NCBI GenBank assembly: GCA_964593155.1
Contig: CAZQHE010000003.1
Span: 9,869 to 73,868 of the forward strand
Direction of reading: 5' to 3'
Length of the DNA: 64,000 bases
Source of the DNA: JAJRXK01 sp964593155
GTDB lineage: Bacteria > Krumholzibacteriota > Krumholzibacteriia > JAJRXK01
The notes under the pieces are model-generated. The model saw only the letters and a list, made by a program, of their open reading frames with translations. It was not told the DNA's origin and made no database searches. Position 1 is the first letter of the stretch. Every line of letters begins with the position of its first letter. A program made the translations under genes and the position numbers. Below are positions 12,702 through 21,519 of this stretch, piece by piece.

Positions 12702-12788
12702 GGTGCGGACCCCGGCGGTGGACCGGCCGACCCGCCCGGCCGTCGCCCCGCAGAAGGGCGGAGTCCGATCGCCGAGCGCACCGGGACC

Positions 12789-15317
12789 ATGACGAAGCCG
12801 ACCACGACCCGCAACCTGCTCGTCGCGTGGGGTGTCTTCACGCTGCTCGTGGCCGCGTTCAGCGCCTACGACGCCACGCGATCGAGACCGACCGACGGCG
12901 CACTCTGGCGGCTCGGGGGCGAACAGATCCGCCTGGTCGACGTGGTCGACGACGGCCCGGCCGACCGGGCCGGCCTGCGCGCGGGCGACGTGATCGAAGG
13001 CATCGACCGCCAGGCGATCCGCGACCCCCGCCACGCGTCGAAGCTCCTGCAGAGCCACCGTGTGGGCGACGAGGTGCCGTACCTGGTCCGGCGTGGTAGC
13101 GCGATCCTCACCGCGTCGATCGAGCTGGGCAGCACCCGCATCACCGACGTCACCACTTATCTCGTCTACTGCGGTCTGGGGTTGATCTACCTGGTCGCCG
13201 GCGCCTACGTCTTCTGGCGCAATCCCGTGCTGGTGCAGGCCCGCCTCTTCTACGTGCTGTGCACGCTGTTCCTGGTGTACTTCTTCTCGGCCAGCGACCG
13301 CAGCAGCATCTACTACTGGTCGGACACCTTCGTGCAGAACGCCGGCACCTTCGCCAGTCTGATGGTGCCGCCCCTGTTCCTGCACTTCTTCCTGGTCTTC
13401 CCCAAGCGGCGCACCGTGCTCGACCGCAATCGGTGGGTGGCCCCGGCGCTGTACGTGGTGCCGGCGCTCTTCTACCTGTCGTTCAGCTACGATCAGTTCT
13501 TCGAGCGGCAGCTGGCGACGATCGGTCCGATCGAGCAGATGACCCTGGGCTTCTACTTCACGGCGGGGCTGGCCAGCCTGGTGTCGATCTACGTGTCGAG
13601 CCGCGACACCACGCTCCGCCAGCGCGTGAAGTTCCTCACCCTGGGCACCGTGCTCGGCACGCTGCCCTTCCTGGTGTTCAACATCGCGCTGGGCAAGCTG
13701 CTGGGACGTCAGGACCTCGCCCTGCTGGGCGCGATCCCCATGGTGTTGGTGCCCGTGAGCTTCGGGTACACGATCGCGCGCTACCGGCTGATGGACATCG
13801 AGGTGTTCATCCGCCGGTCGCTGATCTACGCGCTGCTCACCGGCCTGGTGGTCGGCGCGTACTTCGTGCTCGTGGTGCTGGTCGGCAACGTGGTGCTCGA
13901 CCTGAGCGGGCAGAACAGCCAGCTGGTGGCGATCGTCGCCACGCTGCTGATCGCGGCCGCCTTCGCGCCGGCGCGCGAACGCATCCAGGGATTCCTCGAG
14001 CGCCGCTTCTTCCGCGAGAAACACGACCTGCAGCAGGCGCTGCACGACCTGGCCAAGGCGATTCCGCACACGCTCGAGACCTCGACCCTGATCACGCTGG
14101 CGCGCGAGCGGATCGTCGGTCTGCTGCACCCCACGCGCTTCGAGTTCCTCGCGTGTCCGGACGGCTCGCTGGTCCATCACGACGACGAGGTCGTCGTCCT
14201 GCCCCGTCTCACCCGACTGGTGCAGCGGCGCGGCGCGACGGTCACCCCGGAGGTGGTGGCGGGCGAGCTCGCGCGGCTCGTGCGGGGCAACGACCCCGAG
14301 CGCCAGCGACAACGCGAGGACCTCGAGCTCGAGGTCGAACACATGCGGGCGGCCGGGCTCGAGATCCTGGTCCCCGCCTTCGCCGGCGAGCGGCTGGTGG
14401 GTGGCCTCGCCCTCGGACCGAAGCGAAGCGAGGTGGCCTACGACGGCGCCGAACTCGAGGTCCTGCAGATCGTGGCGGGACAGATGGGCGTGCAGCTCGA
14501 GAACACGCGCCTGTACCGCGAGGCGATCGAGCGGCAACGCCTGGAAGAGGAACTCGAGGTCGCCCGCTCGATCCAACAACGCCTGCTGCCGGCCAACGTC
14601 CCCTCGCTGGCGGGCTTCGACCTGTCGGCCCTGAACCACCCCTCGGCCCAGGTCAGCGGGGACTACTTCGACTTCCTCGTCGCGGGCGACCACTGCGGGC
14701 TGGTGATCGCCGACGTGTCGGGCAAGGGACTGCCGGCGTCACTGCTGGCGAGCAACCTGCAGGCGTCGATCCGCGCCCTCGTGCGCCACGCGTCGGGACC
14801 GGGTTCGATCTTCGAGGCCGTGAACACGTCGCTGTACGAGAGCACCGATCCGGAGCGCTTCGCCACGGCCTTCATGGCGACCCTCGATCCCGAGGGCGGC
14901 CGGCTGACCTACAGCAACGCCGGCCACAACCCCCCGCTCCTGCGGCGGGCCGGCGGGGACATCTGCTGGCTGGACGTCGGGGCCACACCCCTGGGTGCCT
15001 TCCCCGACATGCTCTACGACGAGGCCACGGTGGACCTCGAACCCGGCGACACCCTGGTGCTGTTCACCGACGGCATCACCGAAGCGGCCGACGCCGACGG
15101 AGAGTTCTTCGGCGAGGTGGGCCTGGAGCGCGTGGTCGAACAGTGCCGTGGGCAGGACTCGAGTACGATCGTCGAGTGCATCCGGCGCGCGGTCGACGAG
15201 TACGCCGACGGAGCGGCCGCCGACGACATGACCCTGATCGTGGTCCGACGCCTGGGCGACGAGATCGAGCGGGAACCCGCCGACGAGCAGGTGGAAGCCG
15301 AGGCAACCCGAACGTGA
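12789..15317 (+). CDS. membrane-bound PP2C/SpoIIE (RsbU-type) serine phosphatase with PDZ and GAF domains
   Basis: The protein has 842 residues. An N-terminal membrane anchor (8-24) is followed by a PDZ-like domain (about 38-117, with VDDGPADRAGLRAGDVIEGI). Residues 120-395 hold about eight transmembrane helices, a GAF-like sensor spans about 420-580, and a coiled segment (ERQRLEEELEVARSIQQRLLP) leads into the phosphatase domain. The PP2C metal ligands are all there: GDYFDF, ADVSGKGLPA, LFTDGITEA and DDMTLIV. RsbU-type enzymes dephosphorylate anti-anti-sigma factors, coupling a stress signal to a sigma factor. No anti-sigma or STAS gene lies nearby, so the target is encoded elsewhere. An external signal sensed by PDZ or membrane domains is inferred. 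Confidence 0.9.
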   Translation: MTKPTTTRNLLVAWGVFTLLVAAFSAYDATRSRPTDGALWRLGGEQIRLVDVVDDGPADRAGLRAGDVIEGIDRQAIRDPRHASKLLQSHRVGDEVPYLVRRGSAILTASIELGSTRITDVTTYLVYCGLGLIYLVAGAYVFWRNPVLVQARLFYVLCTLFLVYFFSASDRSSIYYWSDTFVQNAGTFASLMVPPLFLHFFLVFPKRRTVLDRNRWVAPALYVVPALFYLSFSYDQFFERQLATIGPIEQMTLGFYFTAGLASLVSIYVSSRDTTLRQRVKFLTLGTVLGTLPFLVFNIALGKLLGRQDLALLGAIPMVLVPVSFGYTIARYRLMDIEVFIRRSLIYALLTGLVVGAYFVLVVLVGNVVLDLSGQNSQLVAIVATLLIAAAFAPARERIQGFLERRFFREKHDLQQALHDLAKAIPHTLETSTLITLARERIVGLLHPTRFEFLACPDGSLVHHDDEVVVLPRLTRLVQRRGATVTPEVVAGELARLVRGNDPERQRQREDLELEVEHMRAAGLEILVPAFAGERLVGGLALGPKRSEVAYDGAELEVLQIVAGQMGVQLENTRLYREAIERQRLEEELEVARSIQQRLLPANVPSLAGFDLSALNHPSAQVSGDYFDFLVAGDHCGLVIADVSGKGLPASLLASNLQASIRALVRHASGPGSIFEAVNTSLYESTDPERFATAFMATLDPEGGRLTYSNAGHNPPLLRRAGGDICWLDVGATPLGAFPDMLYDEATVDLEPGDTLVLFTDGITEAADADGEFFGEVGLERVVEQCRGQDSSTIVECIRRAVDEYADGAAADDMTLIVVRRLGDEIEREPADEQVEAEATRT

Positions 15318-15372
15318 ACGATCGCGTAGGCGGTCGGAGCCGGGGGAACGGCGCCTCGGCAGGAGGATTCGC

Positions 15373-16878
15373 ATGACACGACGCCTGATCACCGCGACGG
15401 GGGGCATCGCACTGATCGCCCTCGGCGTCTGGGCGGCCGTCTCCTGGCTGGAGGATTCCCCGCGCGAGGTCACGACGACGTCGGAGGTCGCCTACGAGCT
15501 CTACCAGGAGGGCGAGGGGTACGTCGAACGCTACGACCTCGAAGCCGCGGCCGCGGCCTTCACCGCGGCCGTCGAGGCCGACTCGACCTTCGCGATGGCG
15601 CATCTGCAGCTGTCGGGTCTGATGTGGCAACTCGGGCGACGCGACGAGGCCCAGGAGCACCTCACCCGGGCCGCCGAGCTCACCGACACCGTATCGGAGA
15701 TCGAACGTCTGTGGATCGAGCGCACGCTCGCCCGGTACTCCGACGAGCCCGATCGCGTGGAAGAGATCACCGCGGAGCTGGCCGAGAGGTTCCCCGACCA
15801 TCCGTGGGTGCTGCGTCTGCTGGGTGAACGGGCGCGGCAGCGCGGCGAGTACGCGAAGGCCCTGCAGAACTTCGAGCGGGCCCTCGAACTCGACCCCGAG
15901 GCCGTCGACATCCACAACAAGAGGGGCTACATCTACCTCGGCATGGGCGAGTACGAGAAGGCCGTGCAGAGTTTCCAGCGCTACGCCTTCTACGCCCCCG
16001 ACCAGGCCAACCCGCACGACAGCCTGGGCGAGGCGTATTTCTACACCGGCCGCTTCGAAGAGGCGACCAAGGAGTTCCTGCGTGCCCTGGACATCGACCC
16101 GGGCTTCATCTGGGCCGGCGTCCACCTGGCCGACGTCCTCGGCGTGACCGGTCAGTTGGAGCGCGCGCACCGCGTGCTCGACGAGTTCGAGCCGGTCTTC
16201 GAGGAACGCGGGCTCGAGGACTGGCTGGCCCAGCAGCGCATGACCATCGACCTGCGCGCCGACCGTTGGGAACAGGTGCTGGAGCGCGCACGCGGCGAGA
16301 TCGAGCGTCTGGAGGACGTGGACGGGCGCCGTATGGAGTACCTGGTCTTCGCCCGCTTCATGCGCACGCTCTCGCTGCTCGAGCTCGGGCGCGTGGGAGA
16401 GGCGAGGGAGTCGGTGGAGTCGCTCGCGGAGAGTTCGTCGGTCATGGGAGAGTCGCTCGGCGACTCGCCGCGCTTCACCGAGATCGAGCGTCTGCACGTG
16501 GCGATGATCGAGTCGCGCTTCGGGCGCGCCGAGGACGAGCCCGCACGGGGAATCGAGACCCTGTCGGCGGCGATCGACGAGGCCGAATCGATCGGCCCGC
16601 ACGAGCTGACCTTCTTCCGCTACGAGCTCGCCCGGGCCCAGTGGGCGGCCGACCGGCCCGAGGCCGCCGCCGCCACCGTCGACGCCGCGCTCGACGAGAT
16701 CCCCACCCTGCCCCGCATGAACCTCCTTGCCGCCCGGATCAAGGCGGACCTCGGGCGGCGCGACGAGGCCCTGGCCCACCTGCGCACGCACCTCGAGGTG
16801 ATGCGCTACGCCGACGAGGGTCACCCGTCGGTCGTGCAGGCGCAGCGCATGCTGCAGCGACTGGTGCCGAGGAGCTGA
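15373..16878 (+). CDS. TPR-repeat protein with N-terminal membrane anchor
   Basis: The product has 501 residues, with an uncleaved signal-anchor (LITATGGIALIALGVWAAVSWL) followed by about ten tetratricopeptide repeats (for example EYAKALQNFERALELDPEA and GRFEEATKEFLRALDIDPGF). Such proteins act as scaffolds, probably facing the periplasm. The start has an excellent ribosome site (aggaggattcgc). It lies 55 bp after the phosphatase gene and 2 bp before the KynB-like gene, so the three are probably one operon. No enzymatic motif is seen. Confidence 0.8.
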   Translation: MTRRLITATGGIALIALGVWAAVSWLEDSPREVTTTSEVAYELYQEGEGYVERYDLEAAAAAFTAAVEADSTFAMAHLQLSGLMWQLGRRDEAQEHLTRAAELTDTVSEIERLWIERTLARYSDEPDRVEEITAELAERFPDHPWVLRLLGERARQRGEYAKALQNFERALELDPEAVDIHNKRGYIYLGMGEYEKAVQSFQRYAFYAPDQANPHDSLGEAYFYTGRFEEATKEFLRALDIDPGFIWAGVHLADVLGVTGQLERAHRVLDEFEPVFEERGLEDWLAQQRMTIDLRADRWEQVLERARGEIERLEDVDGRRMEYLVFARFMRTLSLLELGRVGEARESVESLAESSSVMGESLGDSPRFTEIERLHVAMIESRFGRAEDEPARGIETLSAAIDEAESIGPHELTFFRYELARAQWAADRPEAAAATVDAALDEIPTLPRMNLLAARIKADLGRRDEALAHLRTHLEVMRYADEGHPSVVQAQRMLQRLVPRS

Positions 16879-16880
16879 AC

Positions 16881-17507
16881 GTGGAGCGAGGACGCCTGAT
16901 CGACATCAGCCAGCCCGTGGATCCGTCGGTCGGGACCTTCCCCGGCGACACGCCCTTCTCGTGGGAGTTCACGTGGAGCCTGTCGGCCGGCGACTCGTGC
17001 AACGTGTCGCGCGTGGTGACCAGCCCGCACAACGGAACCCACGCCGATGCCCCGCTGCACTTCGAGGACGGCGCGCCGGGGATCGGGGCCGTGGACCTCG
17101 ACCGTTACGTCGGACCGTGCTGGGTCGTCGACGGCCCGCGGAGCGGACTGCTCCGACCCGAGCACTTCGCCGACGTCGACGTCCGCCGCCACCCGCGCCT
17201 GCTCGTCCGCACGCGCGACGACAACGACACCGCCTTCCCCGACGACTTCGTGTCGCTCGACGCAGCGGCCGCCCGCTGGCTCGTGGACCACGACGTCCGG
17301 TTGATCGGTCTCGACACCCCGTCGATCGATCCCGCCGACAGCAAGGACCTTCCCTCGCACCACACCTTGCTCCCCGCCCGGACGGCCATCCTCGAGAACC
17401 TGTGGCTGGCCCACGTGGAACCCGGGCCCTACGAGCTGATCGCGCTGCCCCTGCGATGGCAGGGGCTCGACGCCTCGCCCGTGCGCGCGGTGCTGCGCGT
17501 GCTCTGA
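16881..17507 (+). CDS. KynB-type metal-dependent cyclase/formamidase
   Basis: This 208-residue protein has the length of bacterial kynurenine formamidase. It opens with LIDISQPVDPSVGTFPGDT and carries the metal-binding HNGTHADAPLHF motif and, in the second half, LDTPSIDPADSKDLPSHH, both diagnostic for the KynB/cyclase family. KynB hydrolyses N-formylkynurenine in tryptophan breakdown. No other kyn gene is present, so the substrate is uncertain and a related amide or lactone is possible. The start is the GTG two bases after the TPR gene's stop. Confidence 0.85.
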   Translation: MERGRLIDISQPVDPSVGTFPGDTPFSWEFTWSLSAGDSCNVSRVVTSPHNGTHADAPLHFEDGAPGIGAVDLDRYVGPCWVVDGPRSGLLRPEHFADVDVRRHPRLLVRTRDDNDTAFPDDFVSLDAAAARWLVDHDVRLIGLDTPSIDPADSKDLPSHHTLLPARTAILENLWLAHVEPGPYELIALPLRWQGLDASPVRAVLRVL

Positions 17508-17573
17508 TCCACGGCACCGTTCCTGCAGACCGGTTTCGGGTACGGGGCTCTCCACGCTGGGGAAGGACTCGTC

Positions 17574-17993
17574 ATGAACCGGTCCGAATCGACGCGCTCG
17601 ACTCCCGACGCCGGATGTCGGTCCACGACGACCGATGGTCTGTCGATCTTCCTGGCGCAGCACCGGGCTGCCCTGGTGACCCTGAGCGGTCCCGGTCGTG
17701 GCACCGAGATCCCCCTGGCGCGATCACCGATCGTGTTGGGGCGAGGCGCGGAGGCCGACGTCGTCCTGGCCGACGCGACCGTCTCGCGACGCCACGCCCT
17801 GATCGTGTTCCGGGCCGGGCGCTTCCACGTCCACGACCTCGATTCGGCGAACGGGACGAAGGTCGGCGGTGACGCGATCGACGTGCGCGAGCTCGAGCAC
17901 GGCGACCACCTGCGCGTGGGCGGGGTGGAGCTGCAGTTGATCGTCGAGGAACGCGAGACCAGCCCGCCGACCCACGTGATCGACCTGGACTGA
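17574..17993 (+). CDS. FHA-domain phosphothreonine-binding protein
   Basis: The product has 139 residues: a 30-residue Ser/Thr-rich leader (STRSTPDAGCRSTTTDG), then one forkhead-associated domain with the key motifs GRGAEADVVL, SRRHALI and SANGTKV. FHA domains bind phosphothreonine peptides made by Ser/Thr kinases. The Thr-rich leader could itself be phosphorylated, as in the GarA/OdhI type, but this is inference. It follows the phosphatase/TPR/KynB genes by 66 bp. The context of SpoIIE phosphatase plus FHA fits Ser/Thr phosphorylation signalling. Confidence 0.88.
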   Translation: MNRSESTRSTPDAGCRSTTTDGLSIFLAQHRAALVTLSGPGRGTEIPLARSPIVLGRGAEADVVLADATVSRRHALIVFRAGRFHVHDLDSANGTKVGGDAIDVRELEHGDHLRVGGVELQLIVEERETSPPTHVIDLD

Positions 17994-18016
17994 CGACGGC
18001 CGCCGCCCGGGAAGAC

Positions 18017-18048
18017 GAACGCGCCCACGGGGATCCGTGAGCGCGTTC
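18017..18048. terminator. bidirectional hairpin between convergent genes
   Basis: GAACGCGC pairs with GCGCGTTC and, across a C/A mismatch, CACGG pairs with CCGTG around a GGAT loop: a 13-bp stem in 32 bases. It sits midway between the FHA gene (plus) and the class II GAPDH gene (minus), well placed to stop both transcripts. Confidence 0.65.
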
Positions 18049-18079
18049 CGGTCGTCGACGGCCAGGCTTCGCGGCGCGG

Positions 18080-19150
18080 TCAGACCTCGTCGAAGAACCA
18101 CTCCTGCAGCGCCTGGATGCGGGTCTCGTAGTCGTCGGGATACAGCGCCCACACGCTGGCCGCGATCGAACTGAGGATCGAGTTGCCGTCCTGCGGCGTG
18201 AAGCAGTAGCCCACGACCTCGGTCCCGTCCTCGGTCAGGGCGAGCGTGTCGATCGGGATCACCGTCTGGTTCAGGATCCGGCCGAAGTAGCCGTGATCGC
18301 GCCCGAAACTGAACACGCTGTTCGCCGTCTTCTTGTAGGTGACCGCCACCCGGTCGTTCGCATGGATGTGCTCGAGGAGCGCGTCCATGCTGGTCTTCTT
18401 CTTCAGCCGCAGGTGGAACTGGATGATGTGCATGTACTGCGTGTTGAGCTTCAGCGCGCTCGAGAACAGGTCCAGCTCCAGACCCAGCGTCTTGAACAGG
18501 TGGTAGGCATCGCGGGCGTGGTGCGTGCCGAACTGGGGATCCTTGTGCTTGCCCACCTCGGGGCTCGGCAGGAAGCCGGTGTCCTGGCTGAGGTCGTTGG
18601 CGCGGCGGATGCACACGAAGCGCCCGTGGTCGAGGTTGTCCTTGCCCTCGCCCAGCGCAAGGGTCTCGAGCAGCACCGAGATGTTGTGCGTGTTGCAGCT
18701 GACCACGTGCAGGAACTTGTCCTCGCCGTGGATCAGGGCTCGGTCGTTGATCCCCCGGGCGTACATCTTGCCGAAGCCGAACTCACTGCCCTGGGCGATG
18801 AACAGATCGGTGTTGGCCGCGAAGTCGTTGTACAGCTCTTCCTTCATCTTGTTGCCGGCGGGCGTGCAGTCGATCACCACGCTGGCGTCCTCGATCGCCT
18901 CTTCGGTGGCCATGACCGGGGTGCCGACCTCGAGGTCCTCGAAGGCGTCCATGCGATCGGCGTCGGTCACGAGCTTGGCGCCCTTGCGGATCAGGTCGCG
19001 CACCTTCGAGCGGTCGGTCAGCAACGGCGTGCGCTTGTGGAACAGGACATCGTCGATCCCCAGCTCCTGTCCGTAGGCACTGAGCAGACCGATCAGGGGT
19101 TCGCCGATGGTCCCGGTACCGATCACCAGGACTTTCTTCTCGCGGCTCAT
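18080..19150 (-). CDS. archaeal-type (class II) glyceraldehyde-3-phosphate dehydrogenase-like oxidoreductase
   Basis: The protein has 356 residues. The N-terminal Rossmann motif VLVIGTGTIGEPL is followed by AIEDASVVIDCTPAGNK, the pattern of archaeal type II GAPDH. The catalytic cysteine context VVSCNTHNIS corresponds to the archaeal VVSCNTTGL. RRANDLSQDTGFLPSP and GTHHARD match the archaeal RRAADPNDDKTG and SHHGPD regions, so Cys and His look intact. It is unrelated in sequence to the ordinary GAPDH at 47170. It may have kept the GAPDH reaction or act on another phosphorylated aldehyde. The start ATG has a ggaggaacggtcc ribosome site. No neighbour indicates a pathway. Confidence 0.75.
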   Translation of the reverse strand: MSREKKVLVIGTGTIGEPLIGLLSAYGQELGIDDVLFHKRTPLLTDRSKVRDLIRKGAKLVTDADRMDAFEDLEVGTPVMATEEAIEDASVVIDCTPAGNKMKEELYNDFAANTDLFIAQGSEFGFGKMYARGINDRALIHGEDKFLHVVSCNTHNISVLLETLALGEGKDNLDHGRFVCIRRANDLSQDTGFLPSPEVGKHKDPQFGTHHARDAYHLFKTLGLELDLFSSALKLNTQYMHIIQFHLRLKKKTSMDALLEHIHANDRVAVTYKKTANSVFSFGRDHGYFGRILNQTVIPIDTLALTEDGTEVVGYCFTPQDGNSILSSIAASVWALYPDDYETRIQALQEWFFDEV

Positions 19151-19310
19151 GGACCGTTCCTCCGGTTGGTTCGTTGACGGATGGGGACTTCCTCGCGGGG
19201 ATCCAGACGTTTCGTGCGAGGATAACACACCCCGAGGGGGCTTCCGACGCAGGTTCCGAGTCTAGCGTGATCGTTCGCGACGGCCAGGCGTCGGCCCCGA
19301 TCCCGTCGTC

Positions 19311-19856
19311 TCAGCGGACGCCGGCGTCCAATGCGGCGGCCAGGTCGGCCGCGTCGCGGAGCCAGTGGACGTGCTCGGCGTGCGCGGGATCGACCTCGTC
19401 GACGGCCAGGATCGCCTCGAACACCGGCCGCCAGGGATCCTCGAAGAGGAACAGCGGCCCCGGAGCCTGGCGGATCGTCAACAGCACCCAGGCCGTGACC
19501 CACTCGGACAGGGTCCCGAGCCCGCCCGGGAGGGCGACGAAGCCGTGCGCCTGGCGGACGAGCGTGGCCAGTCGTGCCACGTAGTCGGGTTCGGTCCACT
19601 GGGCGGTGAGATGACCGCTGGGGTCACGCCGGGGGAAGACCGGGGTGGTCACCCCGATGGCGTCGCCGCCGGCCTCGGTCGCACCGCGGCTGACCGCGTC
19701 CATGACGCCGTCGTAGCCTCCGGACAGGACGGTGATCCCCCGCTCGGCGAGGATCCGGCCCACCGTCTCCGCGGACCGGGCCGCGGGGGACTCGGCTCCG
19801 ACCCGTGAACTCCCGAAACACACGAAACGTCGCTCTCGGCGGGTGGTTGGTGACAA
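19311..19856 (-). CDS. LOG-family (lysine decarboxylase-like) nucleotide-binding protein
   Basis: The protein has 181 residues, with the Rossmann-like fold of the LOG/TIGR00725 family. It begins with FVCFGSSRVG, has GGYDGVMDAVSRGA in the middle and the hallmark PGGLGTLSE at about residue 115. Family members are phosphoribohydrolases that release free cytokinin-type bases from nucleoside monophosphates, or bind nucleotides without known activity. It is divergent from the rhomboid gene, with a 168-bp spacer. Confidence 0.85.
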   Translation of the reverse strand: MSPTTRRERRFVCFGSSRVGAESPAARSAETVGRILAERGITVLSGGYDGVMDAVSRGATEAGGDAIGVTTPVFPRRDPSGHLTAQWTEPDYVARLATLVRQAHGFVALPGGLGTLSEWVTAWVLLTIRQAPGPLFLFEDPWRPVFEAILAVDEVDPAHAEHVHWLRDAADLAAALDAGVR

Positions 19857-20024
19857 GAATCGACTCCCAGGTTGAGGGCGCGGCCCGCTTTGCCGATTAT
19901 CATGGAGGACCGGCCGAGGAAACTGCGTCCACGCCGGAACGGGGGAGTCTACTCGCCGCGCGGTCCGACGTCAGCAACACGGCCCCGACCCCGACGAACC
20001 GACCGCGCCCCTGGAGTCCGACCC

Positions 20025-20918
20025 ATGCGTGTCCCACCCGGAGGAGGACCCTTTCGCCGCCCCGGAGGCTCCGGCCGTCCCGGCGGCTTCGGCGGTGGGG
20101 GTGGCGGCTTCGGCGGCGGCGGGGTCCGCTTCGGCCCCGGCGTGCCCATCCCGCCGGTGGTCAAGCAGCTGCTGATCATCAACCTGGCCGTGTTCGTGAT
20201 CGAGTGGCTGCCCGGCGTCGAGAGCGCCGAGTTGAACGGGATCTTCGGGCTGGTCCCGGCCGACGTCTTCGCCAGCGGCCGCGTATGGCAGCTGGTCACG
20301 TACATGTTCCTGCACGGCGGGCTGTTCCACATCCTGTTCAACATGCTGATCCTGTGGATGTTCGGCTCGTCGGTCGAGGCCCGCTGGGGCAGCCGCGACT
20401 TCCTCACCTACTACATGATCTGCGGCGTGGGCGGCGCGCTGCTGAGCTGGATCACCGGTCCGAGCTCGCAGGTCGCCACCATCGGCGCCAGCGGCGCGGT
20501 GCTCGGCGTGCTGGTGGCCTACACGCTCATGTATCCCGACCGCCAGGTGCTGATCTACTTCCTGTTCCCGATCAAGATGAAGTACCTGATCTGGGTGCTG
20601 GTGGCGATCGACCTGCTCGGCGCCTTCAGCGGCTCGCAGGGGGGCACCGCCCACTTCGCCCACCTGGGTGGTATGGCCACCGGTTTCCTGTTCCTGAAGC
20701 AGGACTGGCGCCTGGGGGCCTTCGGGCGGAAGATGCGGGCCTCGCGGGCGCGGCGCACCATGCGCAAGCAGGCCGAGCGGCAGGAGCGCGCGCAGCAGTC
20801 GGCCAAGGCGAAGCAGGAGGAGATCGATCGGATCCTCGAGAAGATCTCCGCGCACGGAATGGACAGCCTGACCCCCGAGGAACTGAAGACCCTCCGTGAA
20901 GCATCGCGGCACCACTGA
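20025..20918 (+). CDS. rhomboid-family intramembrane serine protease
   Basis: The protein has 297 residues. A Gly/Pro/Arg-rich cytoplasmic leader (1-40) precedes six transmembrane helices. The catalytic dyad is visible: Ser156 in GASGAV and His213 in AHFAHLGG. The conserved WGSRDF and HGGLFHILFNM loop motifs are present. The charged C-terminal tail (245-297, KQAERQERAQQSAKAKQEE then LTPEELKTLREAS) is a helical extension common in FCB rhomboids. The start is the ATG with GGAG 9 bases upstream; the open frame continues further 5' but that stretch is not protein-like. It overlaps the next gene by 23 bp. Confidence 0.9.
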   Translation: MRVPPGGGPFRRPGGSGRPGGFGGGGGGFGGGGVRFGPGVPIPPVVKQLLIINLAVFVIEWLPGVESAELNGIFGLVPADVFASGRVWQLVTYMFLHGGLFHILFNMLILWMFGSSVEARWGSRDFLTYYMICGVGGALLSWITGPSSQVATIGASGAVLGVLVAYTLMYPDRQVLIYFLFPIKMKYLIWVLVAIDLLGAFSGSQGGTAHFAHLGGMATGFLFLKQDWRLGAFGRKMRASRARRTMRKQAERQERAQQSAKAKQEEIDRILEKISAHGMDSLTPEELKTLREASRHH

Positions 20919-21519
20919 CCCCTTCCCCACCACCGTCGAGATCCGTCGCGGACGCCGCCGCACCGTGGAGGTGGCGCTCGAGAACGGACGCTTCGTGGCG
21001 CGCGTGCCGCGGAGCGCGGGCGGGCCCGCGCTCGACGAGTTGATCGGCCGTCTACGGGCGCAGGTGTGGGAGCGGTTGCGGCGAGAGTCGGTGTTCGACG
21101 ACCACGGCCTGCACCTGCGGGCGCTCGAGGTGTGCCGGGCGTGGTTCCGCGGCATCGAGCTGCCACCGTTCCGGGTGCGCTTCAGCCGCCGGCAGCACAA
21201 GCGCTGGGGAAGCTGCACCTACGACGGACGCATGGGGAGGATCCGGATCAGCGCCCACCTCATGGGCCATCCGGTGTGGCTGATCGATTCGATCCTGCAC
21301 CACGAGATCGCCCACCTGCTGGTGCCCGACCACGGTCCACGCTTCCAGGAACTGATGCGGCAGAACCCGCGCCACGAGCGGGCCCAGGGCTATCTCGAGG
21401 CGCTGGAGCAGTCGGCGCGGCTGGGCGAAGTGGCCCCGCTGCGGCTGCGGGCGAGTCTGGACGACCGGCCCGACGACCGGTCGCCCCAACCCGGACTCTT
21501 CGAAGCGACGTCCGACTAG
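20896..21519 (+). CDS. YgjP/SprT-like zinc metallopeptidase
   Basis: The protein has 207 residues and belongs to the DUF45/WLM group, with the zinc-binding HEIAH motif at 136-140 (HHEIAHLLVPDHGPRF) and the preceding family signature KRWGSCTYDGRMGRIRIS. It is a predicted cytoplasmic metallopeptidase of unknown substrate. It starts at a GTG inside the rhomboid gene, so translational coupling is likely, and its stop overlaps by 3 bp the stop of the convergent RNase E/G gene. Confidence 0.85.
   Translation: MKHRGTTDPFPTTVEIRRGRRRTVEVALENGRFVARVPRSAGGPALDELIGRLRAQVWERLRRESVFDDHGLHLRALEVCRAWFRGIELPPFRVRFSRRQHKRWGSCTYDGRMGRIRISAHLMGHPVWLIDSILHHEIAHLLVPDHGPRFQELMRQNPRHERAQGYLEALEQSARLGEVAPLRLRASLDDRPDDRSPQPGLFEATSD

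Noticed and set aside
12793..14693. Very long open frame on the minus strand antisense to the SpoIIE phosphatase gene, continuous with the GT39 gene frame
   Set aside because: High G+C leaves antisense frames open. The sequence is His/Arg/Gln-rich with no domain, while the plus-strand product has clear PDZ, GAF and PP2C motifs. The real minus-strand gene starts near 11747.
15076..16824. Long minus-strand frame antisense to the TPR gene
   Set aside because: Translation is His/Val/Gly-rich noise; the TPR periodicity on the plus strand is decisive.
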